A stretch of DNA of 64,000 nt from Acidovorax sp. YS12. GTDB taxonomy: Bacteria; Pseudomonadota; Gammaproteobacteria; Burkholderiales; Burkholderiaceae_C. This document shows, one piece after another, positions 16,531-24,518 of this stretch. The position numbers and the translations under genes are program-made. The notes beneath the pieces were generated by a model. That model had not been told where the DNA came from, did not search any database, and was given only the letters and a program-made list of their open reading frames with translations. Position 1 is the first letter of the stretch, and every line of letters starts with the position of its first letter. The DNA lies in contig CP053915.1 in NCBI GenBank assembly GCA_021496925.1, positions 496,001 through 560,000 of the forward strand, in the 5' to 3' direction.

Positions 16531-18024
16531 TCAGACGCGCGGGTGCACGCGCTGGGCCGGCTTGGCCTGCAGCGGGTTCACGGCGGCACCGCTGGCGTGG
16601 TCGCCGTCATGGCCGTGCTTGTGGTGCTTCTCGCCGGGCAGCACGTGGTTGCCGCCGGCAAAGAAGCTGGCGAAGTACACGAACTGGCCGATCAGGAACA
16701 GCACGCCGCCGCCGACACGCACCCAGTAGAAGATGCGCAGTTCGTCCTGCGTGGCCATGAAGGCCAGGGCGTTGGTCTCGGGCAGGCGCTGCAGCCAGAC
16801 CTGCACGGTGCCCGCGGCCGTCAGGGCCAGCACCATCACGGCCATGCCGATGCACATGATCCAGAAGCTCCACATTTCCAGGGCCTGCGAGCGCTGGCTG
16901 TTGGCCAGGCGGCCGCGCAGCGTGGGCATGGCGTAGCTGATGATGGTGATGACGACCATCACGTAGGCGCCGAAGAAGGCCAGGTGGCCGTGCGCGGCGG
17001 TGACCTGCGAGCCGTGGGTGTAGTAGTTGACCGGTGCCAGGGTGTGGATGAAGCCCCACAGGCCCGCGCCCAGGAAGCCCATGACCGAGGTGCCCACGGC
17101 CCACAGCACGGCGGCCTGGTTGGGGTGGTTGCGGCGGCGCTTCTGCACCATGTTGAAGGCGAACATGGTCAGCAGGAAGAAGGGCAGGGGCTCCAGTGCC
17201 GAGAAGATGCTGCCGATCCACAGCCAGTAGCCGGGCATGCCGATGAAGAAGAAGTGGTGCCCCGTGCCCAGCAGGCCGCTCATCAGCGCGAAGGCGATGA
17301 TGATGTACATCCACTTGTCGATCACCTCGCGGTCCACGCCGGTGGTCTTGACCAGCACATAGGCCAGCAGCGCGGCCAGGATCAGCTCCCACACGCCTTC
17401 CACCCACAGGTGCACCACGAACCACCAGTACATCTTGTCGCGCACCAGGTTCTCGGGGTTGACGAAGCTGAACAGGAACATCAGCGCCAGGCCCCACAGG
17501 CCCATGAGCAGCACCAGGGTGATGCTGGTCTTGCGGCCCTTGAGCACGGTCATGCTGATGTTGTAGAGGAAGCCCAGCGCGACGACGACGATGCCGACCT
17601 TGGTGGGCAGCGGCTGCTCCAGGAACTCGCGCCCCATGGTCTGCAGCAGGTTGTTGCCCGTCAGCTCGGCCAGCTTGGCGTAGGGCACCAGCAGGTAGCC
17701 CAGGATGGTGAGCGCGCCCGCGGCCAGGAAGATCCAGAACAGCGCGATGGCCAGCGCCGGGCTGTGCAGCTCGGTTTCGGCCTCTTCGGGAACCATGTAG
17801 TACGCCGCCCCCATGAAGCCGAACAGCAGCCACACGATGAGCAGGTTGGTGTGCACCATGCGCGCGATGTTGAACGGGATGTACGGGAAGAACAGGTCGC
17901 CGATCACGTACTGGAGGCCCAGCGTGATGCCGAAGATGATCTGCCCGGCGAACAGCACCATGGCTGCGATGAAGTACAGCCGGGAAACCGACTGGCTTTG
18001 GTATTTGAGAACCTGGGTGGTCAT
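16531..18024 (-). CDS. norB: nitric oxide reductase subunit B (cNor)
   Basis: 497 residues with about 12 membrane helices. Heme and non-heme iron ligands are in place: MVHTNLL, HLWVEGVWE with the extra glutamate that distinguishes NorB from cytochrome oxidases, GTGHHFFF, and AHGHLAFFG. It reduces two NO to N2O with electrons from NorC. The length and the absence of the N-terminal quinol-oxidising extension place it in cNor, not qNor, which fits the norC gene upstream. The C-terminus is His-rich (EKHHKHGHDGDH). Confidence 0.97.
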   Translation of the reverse strand: MTTQVLKYQSQSVSRLYFIAAMVLFAGQIIFGITLGLQYVIGDLFFPYIPFNIARMVHTNLLIVWLLFGFMGAAYYMVPEEAETELHSPALAIALFWIFLAAGALTILGYLLVPYAKLAELTGNNLLQTMGREFLEQPLPTKVGIVVVALGFLYNISMTVLKGRKTSITLVLLMGLWGLALMFLFSFVNPENLVRDKMYWWFVVHLWVEGVWELILAALLAYVLVKTTGVDREVIDKWMYIIIAFALMSGLLGTGHHFFFIGMPGYWLWIGSIFSALEPLPFFLLTMFAFNMVQKRRRNHPNQAAVLWAVGTSVMGFLGAGLWGFIHTLAPVNYYTHGSQVTAAHGHLAFFGAYVMVVITIISYAMPTLRGRLANSQRSQALEMWSFWIMCIGMAVMVLALTAAGTVQVWLQRLPETNALAFMATQDELRIFYWVRVGGGVLFLIGQFVYFASFFAGGNHVLPGEKHHKHGHDGDHASGAAVNPLQAKPAQRVHPRV

Positions 18025-18040
18025 GGCTTGTGCTCCTCGG

Positions 18041-18475
18041 TCAGCCTTCGATGTTGGGTGGCCAGTTTTCGGTATTGATCTCGCCGGTCCACTTGAGGAA
18101 TTCGATCAGGTTGTTGGTCTGCTCCTCGGTCAGGTTGAACTGCGGCATCTGGCGGCGGCCGGGGGTGTTGGAGGGCATGGAGGCCATCCAGGCCTTGATG
18201 AAGTCGGGGCCGCGGCGCTTGACCACGTTGCCCAGCTCGGGCGCGAAATACGCGCCTTCGCCCAGCAGCGTGTGGCAGCCGATGCAGTTGTTCGTCTCCC
18301 AGACCTTCTTGCCCGCCACCACCGCAGGGGTGATGGCATGGTCATTCGACCGTTCGGGGATGCGCCGCTCGCTGTCAAAGATGAGTGCGGCGAACAGCAG
18401 TGCGAAAAACACCGTGCCGCCGTAGAACATGTTGCGGGCCATTTGCTTGGTAAACCCGCTGTGTACCTGGCTCAT
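18041..18475 (-). CDS. norC: nitric oxide reductase subunit C (membrane-anchored cytochrome c)
   Basis: 144 residues. One N-terminal membrane anchor (about 15-35) is followed by a single c-heme domain with CIGCH and a Met ligand in RQMPQF. It passes electrons from periplasmic cytochromes to NorB. It is the first gene after a Dnr-type palindrome (18534-18547), so a promoter for norCBQD is expected here, separate from the upstream nir genes. norB starts 16 bp downstream. Confidence 0.96.
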   Translation of the reverse strand: MSQVHSGFTKQMARNMFYGGTVFFALLFAALIFDSERRIPERSNDHAITPAVVAGKKVWETNNCIGCHTLLGEGAYFAPELGNVVKRRGPDFIKAWMASMPSNTPGRRQMPQFNLTEEQTNNLIEFLKWTGEINTENWPPNIEG

Positions 18476-18533
18476 TCGTAAGCCCTCCTTTTAAATGGGA
18501 GTTTCATCTTCCCCTTTTGCGGCGGAAAAATCC

Positions 18534-18547
18534 TTGAACTTGTTCAA
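18534..18547. promoter_or_regulatory. Dnr/Fnr-type operator before norC
   Basis: TTGAACTTGTTCAA is a 14-bp Fnr-family site (TTGA-N6-TCAA) embedded in the longer dyad CTTGAAC-TT-GTTCAAG. Its centre lies about 65 bp upstream of the norC ATG, leaving room for a class II promoter with the site near -41.5. An almost identical dyad stands between nirS and nirE. Confidence 0.8.
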
Positions 18548-18584
18548 GATTAAGGTGTCGCCCCGATGGCTTGAAGCGTGTTCT

Positions 18585-18854
18585 TCAGCGCGCGTGCCAG
18601 GCCGAGGCGGCCAGCAGCAACAGCACCACCGCCGCCAGCCAGCCGAGCAGCAGCCGGCGCCACAGCGCCGGTGCGTGGCGCAGTTCCATGTAGTCGAGCA
18701 CGATGAGCGCGCCCTTGAGCGCCGACAGCCCGAGCACGATGGCGGCGCTGGCCAGCTCGGCGCGCGTGGCGCTGCCGCTCTCGCCCAGCCACCACGTCAG
18801 CGCCGTGGCCAGCAGCAGGACGGCCCAGATGACATTGATGCGGCGTGCGGTCAT
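18585..18854 (-). CDS. norF: small three-helix membrane protein, NorF-like
   Basis: 89 residues with three hydrophobic helices. It resembles the prokaryotic cytochrome oxidase subunit IV family that accompanies NorE. NorE and NorF are accessory proteins for NO reductase in Paracoccus; their exact role is not settled. It follows norE by 77 bp, a gap containing a dispersed repeat, and lies just upstream of the norC promoter. The name rests mainly on context and topology. Confidence 0.7.
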   Translation of the reverse strand: MTARRINVIWAVLLLATALTWWLGESGSATRAELASAAIVLGLSALKGALIVLDYMELRHAPALWRRLLLGWLAAVVLLLLAASAWHAR

Positions 18855-18866
18855 GGTTTTTCAGTG

Positions 18867-18913
18867 TTTTTGGCCTCCAGCCCTTGTGGGACAAGCGCTG
18901 GCAGCTATCAAAT
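18867..18913 (-). repeat. dispersed ~45-bp repeat, copy 4
   Basis: In reverse orientation: TTTGGCCTCCAGCCCTTG, a centre, CAAGCGCTGGCAGCTATCAA. It fills the norE-norF gap. Confidence 0.8.
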
Positions 18914-18931
18914 TAGTGGATCGGCAGCGAA

Positions 18932-19552
18932 TCAGCGCAATACATAGACCAGCGGGAACAGCACCATCCACAGCAGATCGACCATGTGCCAGAACACGGT
19001 GACGGTCTCCAGCGCGTGGCAGTTGCCGGGGCCGTAGGCGCCGCGCCGCGTGGGTGCCCACAGCAGCGCGAACAGCAGGCAGCCCACGGCGGCGTGCAGG
19101 AAGTGAAAGCCCGTCAGGCCGACGTAGAGCATGGCGAAGGTGTTCTCGGCGACGTCCAGCCCCTCCTGCCACTTGTGCACGTACTCCAGGCTCTTCACGC
19201 CCAGGAACCCCAGGCCGAAGGCCAGCGCGGCCAGCAGCCAGCGCGCGCCCGCGCGGCTGTCGCTGGCGCGCACGGCGTGCAGCGCGCGCGCCGCGCAGGC
19301 GCTGGCGCTGACCAGCAGCACGGTGTTGAGCGCGCCCGAGTTCAGGTCCAGCGTGGCCTGGCCCGCGGCGAACAGCGCGGGATCGCGCAGGCGCGCCCCG
19401 GCGAAGGCCACGAACAGCATGCCGAAGGTGAGCAGCTCCAGCAGCACCAGCAGCCAGACCACCAGGTCGCCCGGCAGGCGCTGGGCCGGAGCCTGGGGCG
19501 TATCGGGTGCGGGGGGGAGGGGGAGCGCCGCTGCTGCGGCGGCGCCGGTCAA
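18932..19552 (-). CDS. norE: cytochrome c oxidase subunit III-like protein NorE
   Basis: 206 residues with five predicted membrane helices of the COX3 fold; LPGDLVVWLLVLLELLTF opens the first and GFHFLHAAVG marks a later one. NorE-type proteins are shorter than true COX3 and support NO reduction rather than oxygen reduction. The best start is TTG at 19552, which overlaps the nirN stop (TTGA). The overlap ties norE translation to the nir transcript. Confidence 0.85.
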   Translation of the reverse strand: MTGAAAAAALPLPPAPDTPQAPAQRLPGDLVVWLLVLLELLTFGMLFVAFAGARLRDPALFAAGQATLDLNSGALNTVLLVSASACAARALHAVRASDSRAGARWLLAALAFGLGFLGVKSLEYVHKWQEGLDVAENTFAMLYVGLTGFHFLHAAVGCLLFALLWAPTRRGAYGPGNCHALETVTVFWHMVDLLWMVLFPLVYVLR

Positions 19553-21246
19553 TGCGAGGTGCCCTCGCTGCGCGTGATCTTGTTCCACACGTTGTATTTT
19601 CCTACGGGCTTCTTCATGGGCAGGCGCTTGACCTCCTTGAAGGTGGTGGCATCGAAGACGATGAGGGCGCCGTCCATCTCCCACACGCTGGCCAGCGCGT
19701 AGCGCCCGTCGCGCGTGAACTCGATGTGCGCCAGCGTCTTGCCCGGCTCGCGCACCTGGGCCACCGGCTCCAGCGTGCGCTTGTCGATGATGGTGAGCGT
19801 GTCCTTGGCGGCGGGGCTCATCATCGAATCCGTCCAGGCGTAGGGCGTGTCCTCGTGGCTGCGCATGAAGAAGCCGGGGCCGGGCGTCTTGAGGGTGCGC
19901 ACGGTCTTCCAGGTCTTCATGTCGATCACGTCCACCGCGCCGCCGCCCAGGTTGGGGCTGGCCAGCACGGTGGTGCCGTTCCACGCGAAGGTGATGCCCG
20001 AGCCGAGGTGCGGCATGCCGGCGATGGGCAGGTCGGCCACCTTGCGGCGGATGTCGAGGTTGACCACCTGGGCGCTGGCGGCGCCTTCGCCCTGCTTGGG
20101 GCGCGTGGCGCCGAGCGCGTGGCGGTAGCTCTGGTCGAAGAAGAAGTCGTCCAGCGGCTCGGAGAGGGGCGTGCGGCGCACGCCCAGGTAGCCGGGCTTG
20201 GCGATGGATTCGCCCATCTTGTAGTCGTGCACCAGGCCGTCGTAGATGGGTTCGGCCTTCTTGTCGTAGGAGATTTCCCAGAGTTCGGGAATGTCCTTGA
20301 GCGCCACCACGAAGCTGTGGCGCGGCGTGGCGTCATAGACGGCCGAGACGCGCGAACTGGCCTTGCCGTCGAGCGTGGCGGCGTCGTAGGTCTTGACCAG
20401 GTTGAGGTCGGCGTCGAACAGCGCCAGCGTGTGCGGCAGGTAGTTGGCGGCCATGACCCAGCGCCCGTCGCCGCTCACGGCCACGTTGCGCATGTTCAGG
20501 CCGGCGCGCACCTCGGCCACCACGGCCAGGCGCCACAGGTCGTACTTGGTGATCCAGCCGTCGCGCGAGCCGAAGAACACGTAGCGCCCGTCGGGCGTGA
20601 ACTTGGGGCCGCCGTGCAGCGCATAGCGGCTGGCGAAGCGCGTGATGACCTCGAAGCGGTCGCCGTCGAGCAGCGAGACGTGGTGGTCGCCGCCTTCGAC
20701 GACGACGAACAGGTTCATCGGGTCCGCGTCCCACTTGGGCTTGACGGGTTCGTCGGCCGGCAGGGGCGTGAAGCTGCGCGAGGCGCGGATGTCGGCCTCG
20801 CCCCAGCGCGGCGCGGGCACCACGGGCGTGCGCACCCAGGCCGCCAGGGCGGCGATTTCGCCTTCCGAGAGCTGGCCGCCGAAGCCGGGCATCTGCGTGG
20901 CCGGGCGGCCTTGCGCGATGACGCGCTGCAGCGCGGCCGGGCGCGTGCGCTCCAGGCTCTCGGGCAGCAGCGCCGGGCCCATCAGTCCGGTGCGCTGCGC
21001 GCCGTGGCACACGGCGCAGTGCTGCTGGTAGAGGGCGGGGGCGTCGGGCTTGGCGGCCTCGGGCGCCTGGGCGTGCGCTGCTGCAAGCCAAGCCATGCCC
21101 AGGACGGCCAGATACTGGCGCAGCCGAGGCCAGCGGCCGCCGCGCAAGGGCCGCCCCGCCGCGCTGGCGGCGTCCCCTTTCCCCGCGATAGCGGAGAGAA
21201 GGGGGAAGCGGCGCAGCCGCTCAGGGGGATGTCGAAAGTTATGCAT
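19549..21246 (-). CDS. nirN: NirN, cytochrome c / d1-type heme protein
   Basis: An N-terminal signal sequence is followed by one c-type heme site (CAVCH) and a ~400-residue eight-bladed propeller of the cytochrome d1 family, without the full NirS length. NirN oxidises dihydro-d1 heme in the last step of d1 synthesis and hands the cofactor to NirS; NirF lacks the c domain, which separates the two. The ATG at 21246 gives 565 residues but puts ~35 repeat-encoded residues in front of the signal helix. A TTG at 21147 gives 532 residues and a compact signal peptide ending AAAHAQA. Which is used is open. Confidence 0.9.
   Translation of the reverse strand: MHNFRHPPERLRRFPLLSAIAGKGDAASAAGRPLRGGRWPRLRQYLAVLGMAWLAAAHAQAPEAAKPDAPALYQQHCAVCHGAQRTGLMGPALLPESLERTRPAALQRVIAQGRPATQMPGFGGQLSEGEIAALAAWVRTPVVPAPRWGEADIRASRSFTPLPADEPVKPKWDADPMNLFVVVEGGDHHVSLLDGDRFEVITRFASRYALHGGPKFTPDGRYVFFGSRDGWITKYDLWRLAVVAEVRAGLNMRNVAVSGDGRWVMAANYLPHTLALFDADLNLVKTYDAATLDGKASSRVSAVYDATPRHSFVVALKDIPELWEISYDKKAEPIYDGLVHDYKMGESIAKPGYLGVRRTPLSEPLDDFFFDQSYRHALGATRPKQGEGAASAQVVNLDIRRKVADLPIAGMPHLGSGITFAWNGTTVLASPNLGGGAVDVIDMKTWKTVRTLKTPGPGFFMRSHEDTPYAWTDSMMSPAAKDTLTIIDKRTLEPVAQVREPGKTLAHIEFTRDGRYALASVWEMDGALIVFDATTFKEVKRLPMKKPVGKYNVWNKITRSEGTSH
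21118..21236 (-). repeat. long dispersed repeat, family 2, copy 1 (inside nirN 5' end)
   Basis: On the minus strand: CCCCCTGAGCGGCTGCGCCGCTTCCCCC, then a variable centre and GGCGGGGCGGCCCTTGCGCGGC. The segment recurs at 41846-42016 and 45277-45440. Here it spans the nirJ-nirN junction and is read through as the N-terminus if the nirN ATG is used. Confidence 0.75.
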
Positions 21247-22459
21247 GGGCGATCTCGATGGTGCGGCGCGCGTTTTTCCTGGCGGGCGCCTCGAACGGCG
21301 TGCTGGCGGCGCCCACCTCGGCATCGCCGAGGTAGCAGCCCGGGTCCTCGAACCACGGGTTGCCGGTGAGCTGCTGGGCGCGCACGCGCGTGTTGCCGTT
21401 GCAGATGGCAAGGTACTGGCACGCCGCGCAGCGGCCCTGCACGGGGCGCGGGCGCTGCTTCAGGCCGGCCATCAGCGGGTCGCTGGTGTCGTTCCAGATC
21501 TGCGAGAACGGGCGCGCGCGCACGCTGCCCAGGTCGTGGTGCCACCACATGGTGTCGGGGTGCACGTGGCCCAGGTTGTCGATGTTGGCCACCATCTGGC
21601 CGCTGGCGTTGCCGCCCCAGGCCACCAGGCGCTGGCGCAGCGCGCCCTCCCACTGCGGCAGGCGCTGGCGCACCCACTGCAGCAGGTAGGGGCCGTCGGC
21701 GTCGTTGTTGCCGCTCACGTAGTCGTCCAGGCTGCCGGCCTGGGCGGCAGCCCAGGCGTGGTCGAACAGCAGGTCCATGGCGGCGCGCGTGGCCTGGTGG
21801 TGCGCGTCCTTGTCTCGGTGGATGTTGCCGCGCCCGGCGTAGTTCAGGTGCGAGAAGTAGAACTTGTTCGCGCCCTCGTCCTGCATGAGCTGCAAGAGCG
21901 CGGGCAGGTCGTGCGCGTTCAGCGCCGTCATGGTGAAGCGCAGGCCCACCTTGACGTTGTGCGTAGCCAGGTGGCGGATGGCGGCCAGGCTGCGGTCGAA
22001 CGCGCCGTCGAGGCGGCGGAACTTGTCGTGCGTGGGTTTCAGGCCGTCGAGGCTGATGCCCACGTAGTCGAAGCCCGCGCCGGCGATGCGCGCGGCCATG
22101 GGGGCGTCGATCAGCGTGCCGTTGGTCGAGAGGCCGGTGTAGAAGCCCAGGTCACGCGCGCGCGCGGCGATCTCGAACAGGTCGGGCCGCAGCAGCGGCT
22201 CGCCGCCCGAGAGGATGAGCGCGGGCACGCCGAAGGCCTTCAGGTCGTCCATCACCGTGAAGACTTCCGGCAAGGACAGCTCGCCCGCGTAGTCGTGGTC
22301 GGCCGAGAGCGCGTAGCAGTGCTTGCAGGTGAGGTTGCAGCGGCGGATCAGGTTCCAGATGACCACGGGGCCGCGTGCGTGGCGCTCGCGGGGCGTGGGG
22401 TATTGGCCGGTGGCTTGTGCCTGGGCGAGTTCGCGCAGGTACTGGCTGATGCGGAACAT
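21239..22459 (-). CDS. nirJ: radical SAM protein NirJ (heme d1 synthesis)
   Basis: 406 residues. The radical SAM cluster motif is CNLTCKHCY, and a C-terminal SPASM-like cysteine set (CAACQYLAICNGN...CYLG) follows. NirJ replaces the two propionate side chains of 12,18-didecarboxysiroheme with oxo groups on the way to d1 heme. It starts 4 bp after nirH and its end overlaps the nirN ATG. Confidence 0.95.
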   Translation of the reverse strand: MFRISQYLRELAQAQATGQYPTPRERHARGPVVIWNLIRRCNLTCKHCYALSADHDYAGELSLPEVFTVMDDLKAFGVPALILSGGEPLLRPDLFEIAARARDLGFYTGLSTNGTLIDAPMAARIAGAGFDYVGISLDGLKPTHDKFRRLDGAFDRSLAAIRHLATHNVKVGLRFTMTALNAHDLPALLQLMQDEGANKFYFSHLNYAGRGNIHRDKDAHHQATRAAMDLLFDHAWAAAQAGSLDDYVSGNNDADGPYLLQWVRQRLPQWEGALRQRLVAWGGNASGQMVANIDNLGHVHPDTMWWHHDLGSVRARPFSQIWNDTSDPLMAGLKQRPRPVQGRCAACQYLAICNGNTRVRAQQLTGNPWFEDPGCYLGDAEVGAASTPFEAPARKNARRTIEIAHA

Positions 22460-22463
22460 GGCT

Positions 22464-22943
22464 TCACTCCTTCAGGCGCAGGCCGGTTTTCTTGAGGATG
22501 GCGGTGGAATACAGGATGTCGTGGCCACGGCAGGCGTCGCCCAGCAGCGCGGCGATCTCCCCGGCCTGCTGCGCCACGTTTTCGCGGCTGGTGCCGTGCA
22601 GCATGGCGAACAGGTTGTAGGGCCAGCCGGGCAGGTGGCGCGGGCGGCGGTAGCAGTGGCTCACGCCGGGCAGGGCGGCCACGCGCGGGCCGAGCGTGGC
22701 GACGTGCTCGTCGGCCACGTCCCACACGCTCATGCCGTTGGCGGTGTAGCCCAGGCGGTAGTGGTTGGGCACGGCGCCGATGCGGCGCACCAGGCCCTGG
22801 GCCAGCATGTGTTCCAGGCGTTCGCGCACCTGTTCGCCGGGCACGCCGAGCATGGCGCCCACGGCCTCGTAGGGGCGTGCCACCAGCGGCAGGCCGCCCT
22901 GGGTGGCGGCGATCAGCGCGCGGTCGAAGGCATCAAGCGCCAT
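22464..22943 (-). CDS. nirH: siroheme decarboxylase subunit NirH (AsnC/Lrp-like)
   Basis: 159 residues of the Lrp/AsnC fold: an N-terminal winged helix (about 5-60), then an RAM-like domain with YTANGMSVWDV and GWPYNLFAMLHG. NirD, L, G and H family members together decarboxylate siroheme to 12,18-didecarboxysiroheme. The start lies inside the end of nirG (11-bp overlap). Assignment as H rather than G follows the gene order of known clusters. Confidence 0.85.
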   Translation of the reverse strand: MALDAFDRALIAATQGGLPLVARPYEAVGAMLGVPGEQVRERLEHMLAQGLVRRIGAVPNHYRLGYTANGMSVWDVADEHVATLGPRVAALPGVSHCYRRPRHLPGWPYNLFAMLHGTSRENVAQQAGEIAALLGDACRGHDILYSTAILKKTGLRLKE

Positions 22944-23418
22944 GGCGTTCTCCTGGTGCGGCGGCGGTGGCCAGTGCGGGCAGGCGCAGCTCGACGAAAT
23001 ACTCCTGCTCCTTCGGGAAGGCGAGCACGGGCAGGCCGATGGCGTCCTCGATGCGCGCCAGGGCGCTGCCGGCCTGCGCCGGGGATTCGGCGGCGACGAC
23101 GAACCACATGTTCAGCGCGTGCGTGCGCCGGTAGTTGTGCGCCACCTCGGGAAAGCTGTTGACCACGGCGTTCACGGCGTCGAAGCGTTCCTCGGGCACG
23201 GCGATGGCGGCGAGCACGAACTGCCCGCCCGCGCGCTCGATCTGGAACAGCGGGCCGAAGCGCGTGAGCACGCCCTGCGCCAGCAGCTGGTGCAGGCGCT
23301 CGATCACGCGCTCCTCGCTCCAGCCCAGCTCCGCGCCGACGGCGGCGAAGGGCCGGTCCACGAGCGGGAAGCCGCCGTGCAGCCGGTCGATGAGGCGGGC
23401 GTCTTCAAGGGTGAGCAT
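22933..23418 (-). CDS. nirG: siroheme decarboxylase subunit NirG (AsnC/Lrp-like)
   Basis: 161 residues, the same fold as NirH. The N-terminal part reads DARLIDRLHGGFPLV and the central segment VAHNYRRTHALNMWFV carries the conserved His-Asn-Tyr region of this family. It is the partner of NirH in siroheme decarboxylation. It stands 53 bp after nirDL, with a dispersed repeat in between. Confidence 0.85.
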   Translation of the reverse strand: MLTLEDARLIDRLHGGFPLVDRPFAAVGAELGWSEERVIERLHQLLAQGVLTRFGPLFQIERAGGQFVLAAIAVPEERFDAVNAVVNSFPEVAHNYRRTHALNMWFVVAAESPAQAGSALARIEDAIGLPVLAFPKEQEYFVELRLPALATAAAPGERHGA

Positions 23419-23450
23419 CGTGGGTTCCTTGTGTGTTTTTATTGGTCAAA

Positions 23451-23502
23451 TCGGCCTCCATCCCTTGCTGGTCAAGCGCTGGCAGCTATCGAATTCGATA
23501 GC
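23451..23502 (-). repeat. dispersed ~45-bp repeat, copy 5, with an 18-bp perfect palindrome
   Basis: The family core (GGCCTCCATCCCTTG...CAAGCGCTGGCAGCTATC) runs into GCTATCGAATTCGATAGC at 23485-23502, a perfect palindrome. The nirDL stop codon lies inside the repeat, so the last ~10 residues of NirDL are repeat-encoded. Confidence 0.8.
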
Positions 23503-24494
23503 TTGGCGGGCGCCAGGTGGGCAAAGCGGCGCGCCCCGGTCTGCTTGAAGCGGCGCAGCGAGAACAGCAGCGCCTGGGGCCGGCTGGCCAGCCCGGCGTG
23601 CGCCGTGGCCTGGGCCACGGTGGCGCGCACGGCCTGGCGGTCGCGGCCATGCACCATGCAGTACAGGTTGTAGCGCCAGCCCGGCGCGCGTGCGCGCTGG
23701 TAGGCCAGCGTGACGCCCGGCACCTGCGCCAGCGCCTCGCCGCAGGCATCGACGGCGCTGTCGGGCACGTCGAACACGGTCATGGCGTTGGCGGTGTAGC
23801 CCAGCTCGTGGTGGCGCACCACCACGCCGAAGCGCGCCAGGGTGCGCTGCGCCAGCCAGCGCTGCAGCTGCGCCAGCACGGCATCGGCGCTCTGGCCGAG
23901 CTGTTCGGCCCACAGGTCGTAGGGGCGCTCGGCCAGCGCCAGGCCATGCTCGGCCAGCGCCGCCAGGGGCTGCTCGTGCGGCTGCAGCGGCGTGGCCGCC
24001 CAGTGCGTGGCGCCCGTGGCCTGGGACTGGCTGGCGCGCAGGTCGAAGCCGGTGTCGATGCGGTAGGGCCGCAGCATGGGCAGGCGCAGCACGGGCAGGC
24101 CGGTGTCGGCCTCGATCTGGCACAGCAGCTGTTCCACCTGCGCGTCGTCGCGCCCGGTGGCGACGAACCACAGGTTGGTGGCGTGCTCGCGCTCGTAGTT
24201 GTGGTTTACGCCGGCGTGGCTGGAGACGCTGGCGGCCACTGCGTCGAGCCGCCCGGGCGGCACTGCCATGGCGGCCAGCAGCGAGGCGCCGCCCGCGCCG
24301 GGCGCGAACACCGCGCCGATGCGGCTGAGCGTGCCCTGGCGCTGCAGCCGCGCGTAGTGCGCGAGAACCTCGGCGGCACCCAGGCCCAGGGGCTGGCCAA
24401 TCGCCGCGAACGGCTCGGGCAGCAGCGGAAAGCCGCGCTGCCAGGGGTTGAGCAGGGCAAGGTCGAGGGCCTGCTCGGGCGGGTGTGAGCTCAT
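23472..24494 (-). CDS. nirDL: fused siroheme decarboxylase NirDL
   Basis: 340 residues made of two Lrp/AsnC-like modules, about 1-165 (NirD-like; segment VNHNYEREHATNLWFV) and 170-335 (NirL-like; YTANAMTVFDV and GWRYNLYCMVHG). Some clusters carry NirD and NirL as one chain; others split them. ATG at 24494 has GGGG ten bases upstream; a TTG at 24509 is also in frame. The C-terminal residues LSNSIAASA come from the dispersed repeat. Confidence 0.87.
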   Translation of the reverse strand: MSSHPPEQALDLALLNPWQRGFPLLPEPFAAIGQPLGLGAAEVLAHYARLQRQGTLSRIGAVFAPGAGGASLLAAMAVPPGRLDAVAASVSSHAGVNHNYEREHATNLWFVATGRDDAQVEQLLCQIEADTGLPVLRLPMLRPYRIDTGFDLRASQSQATGATHWAATPLQPHEQPLAALAEHGLALAERPYDLWAEQLGQSADAVLAQLQRWLAQRTLARFGVVVRHHELGYTANAMTVFDVPDSAVDACGEALAQVPGVTLAYQRARAPGWRYNLYCMVHGRDRQAVRATVAQATAHAGLASRPQALLFSLRRFKQTGARRFAHLAPAKLSNSIAASA

Positions 24495-24518
24495 GCGTAC
24501 CCCATGCAAAGATCGTGG

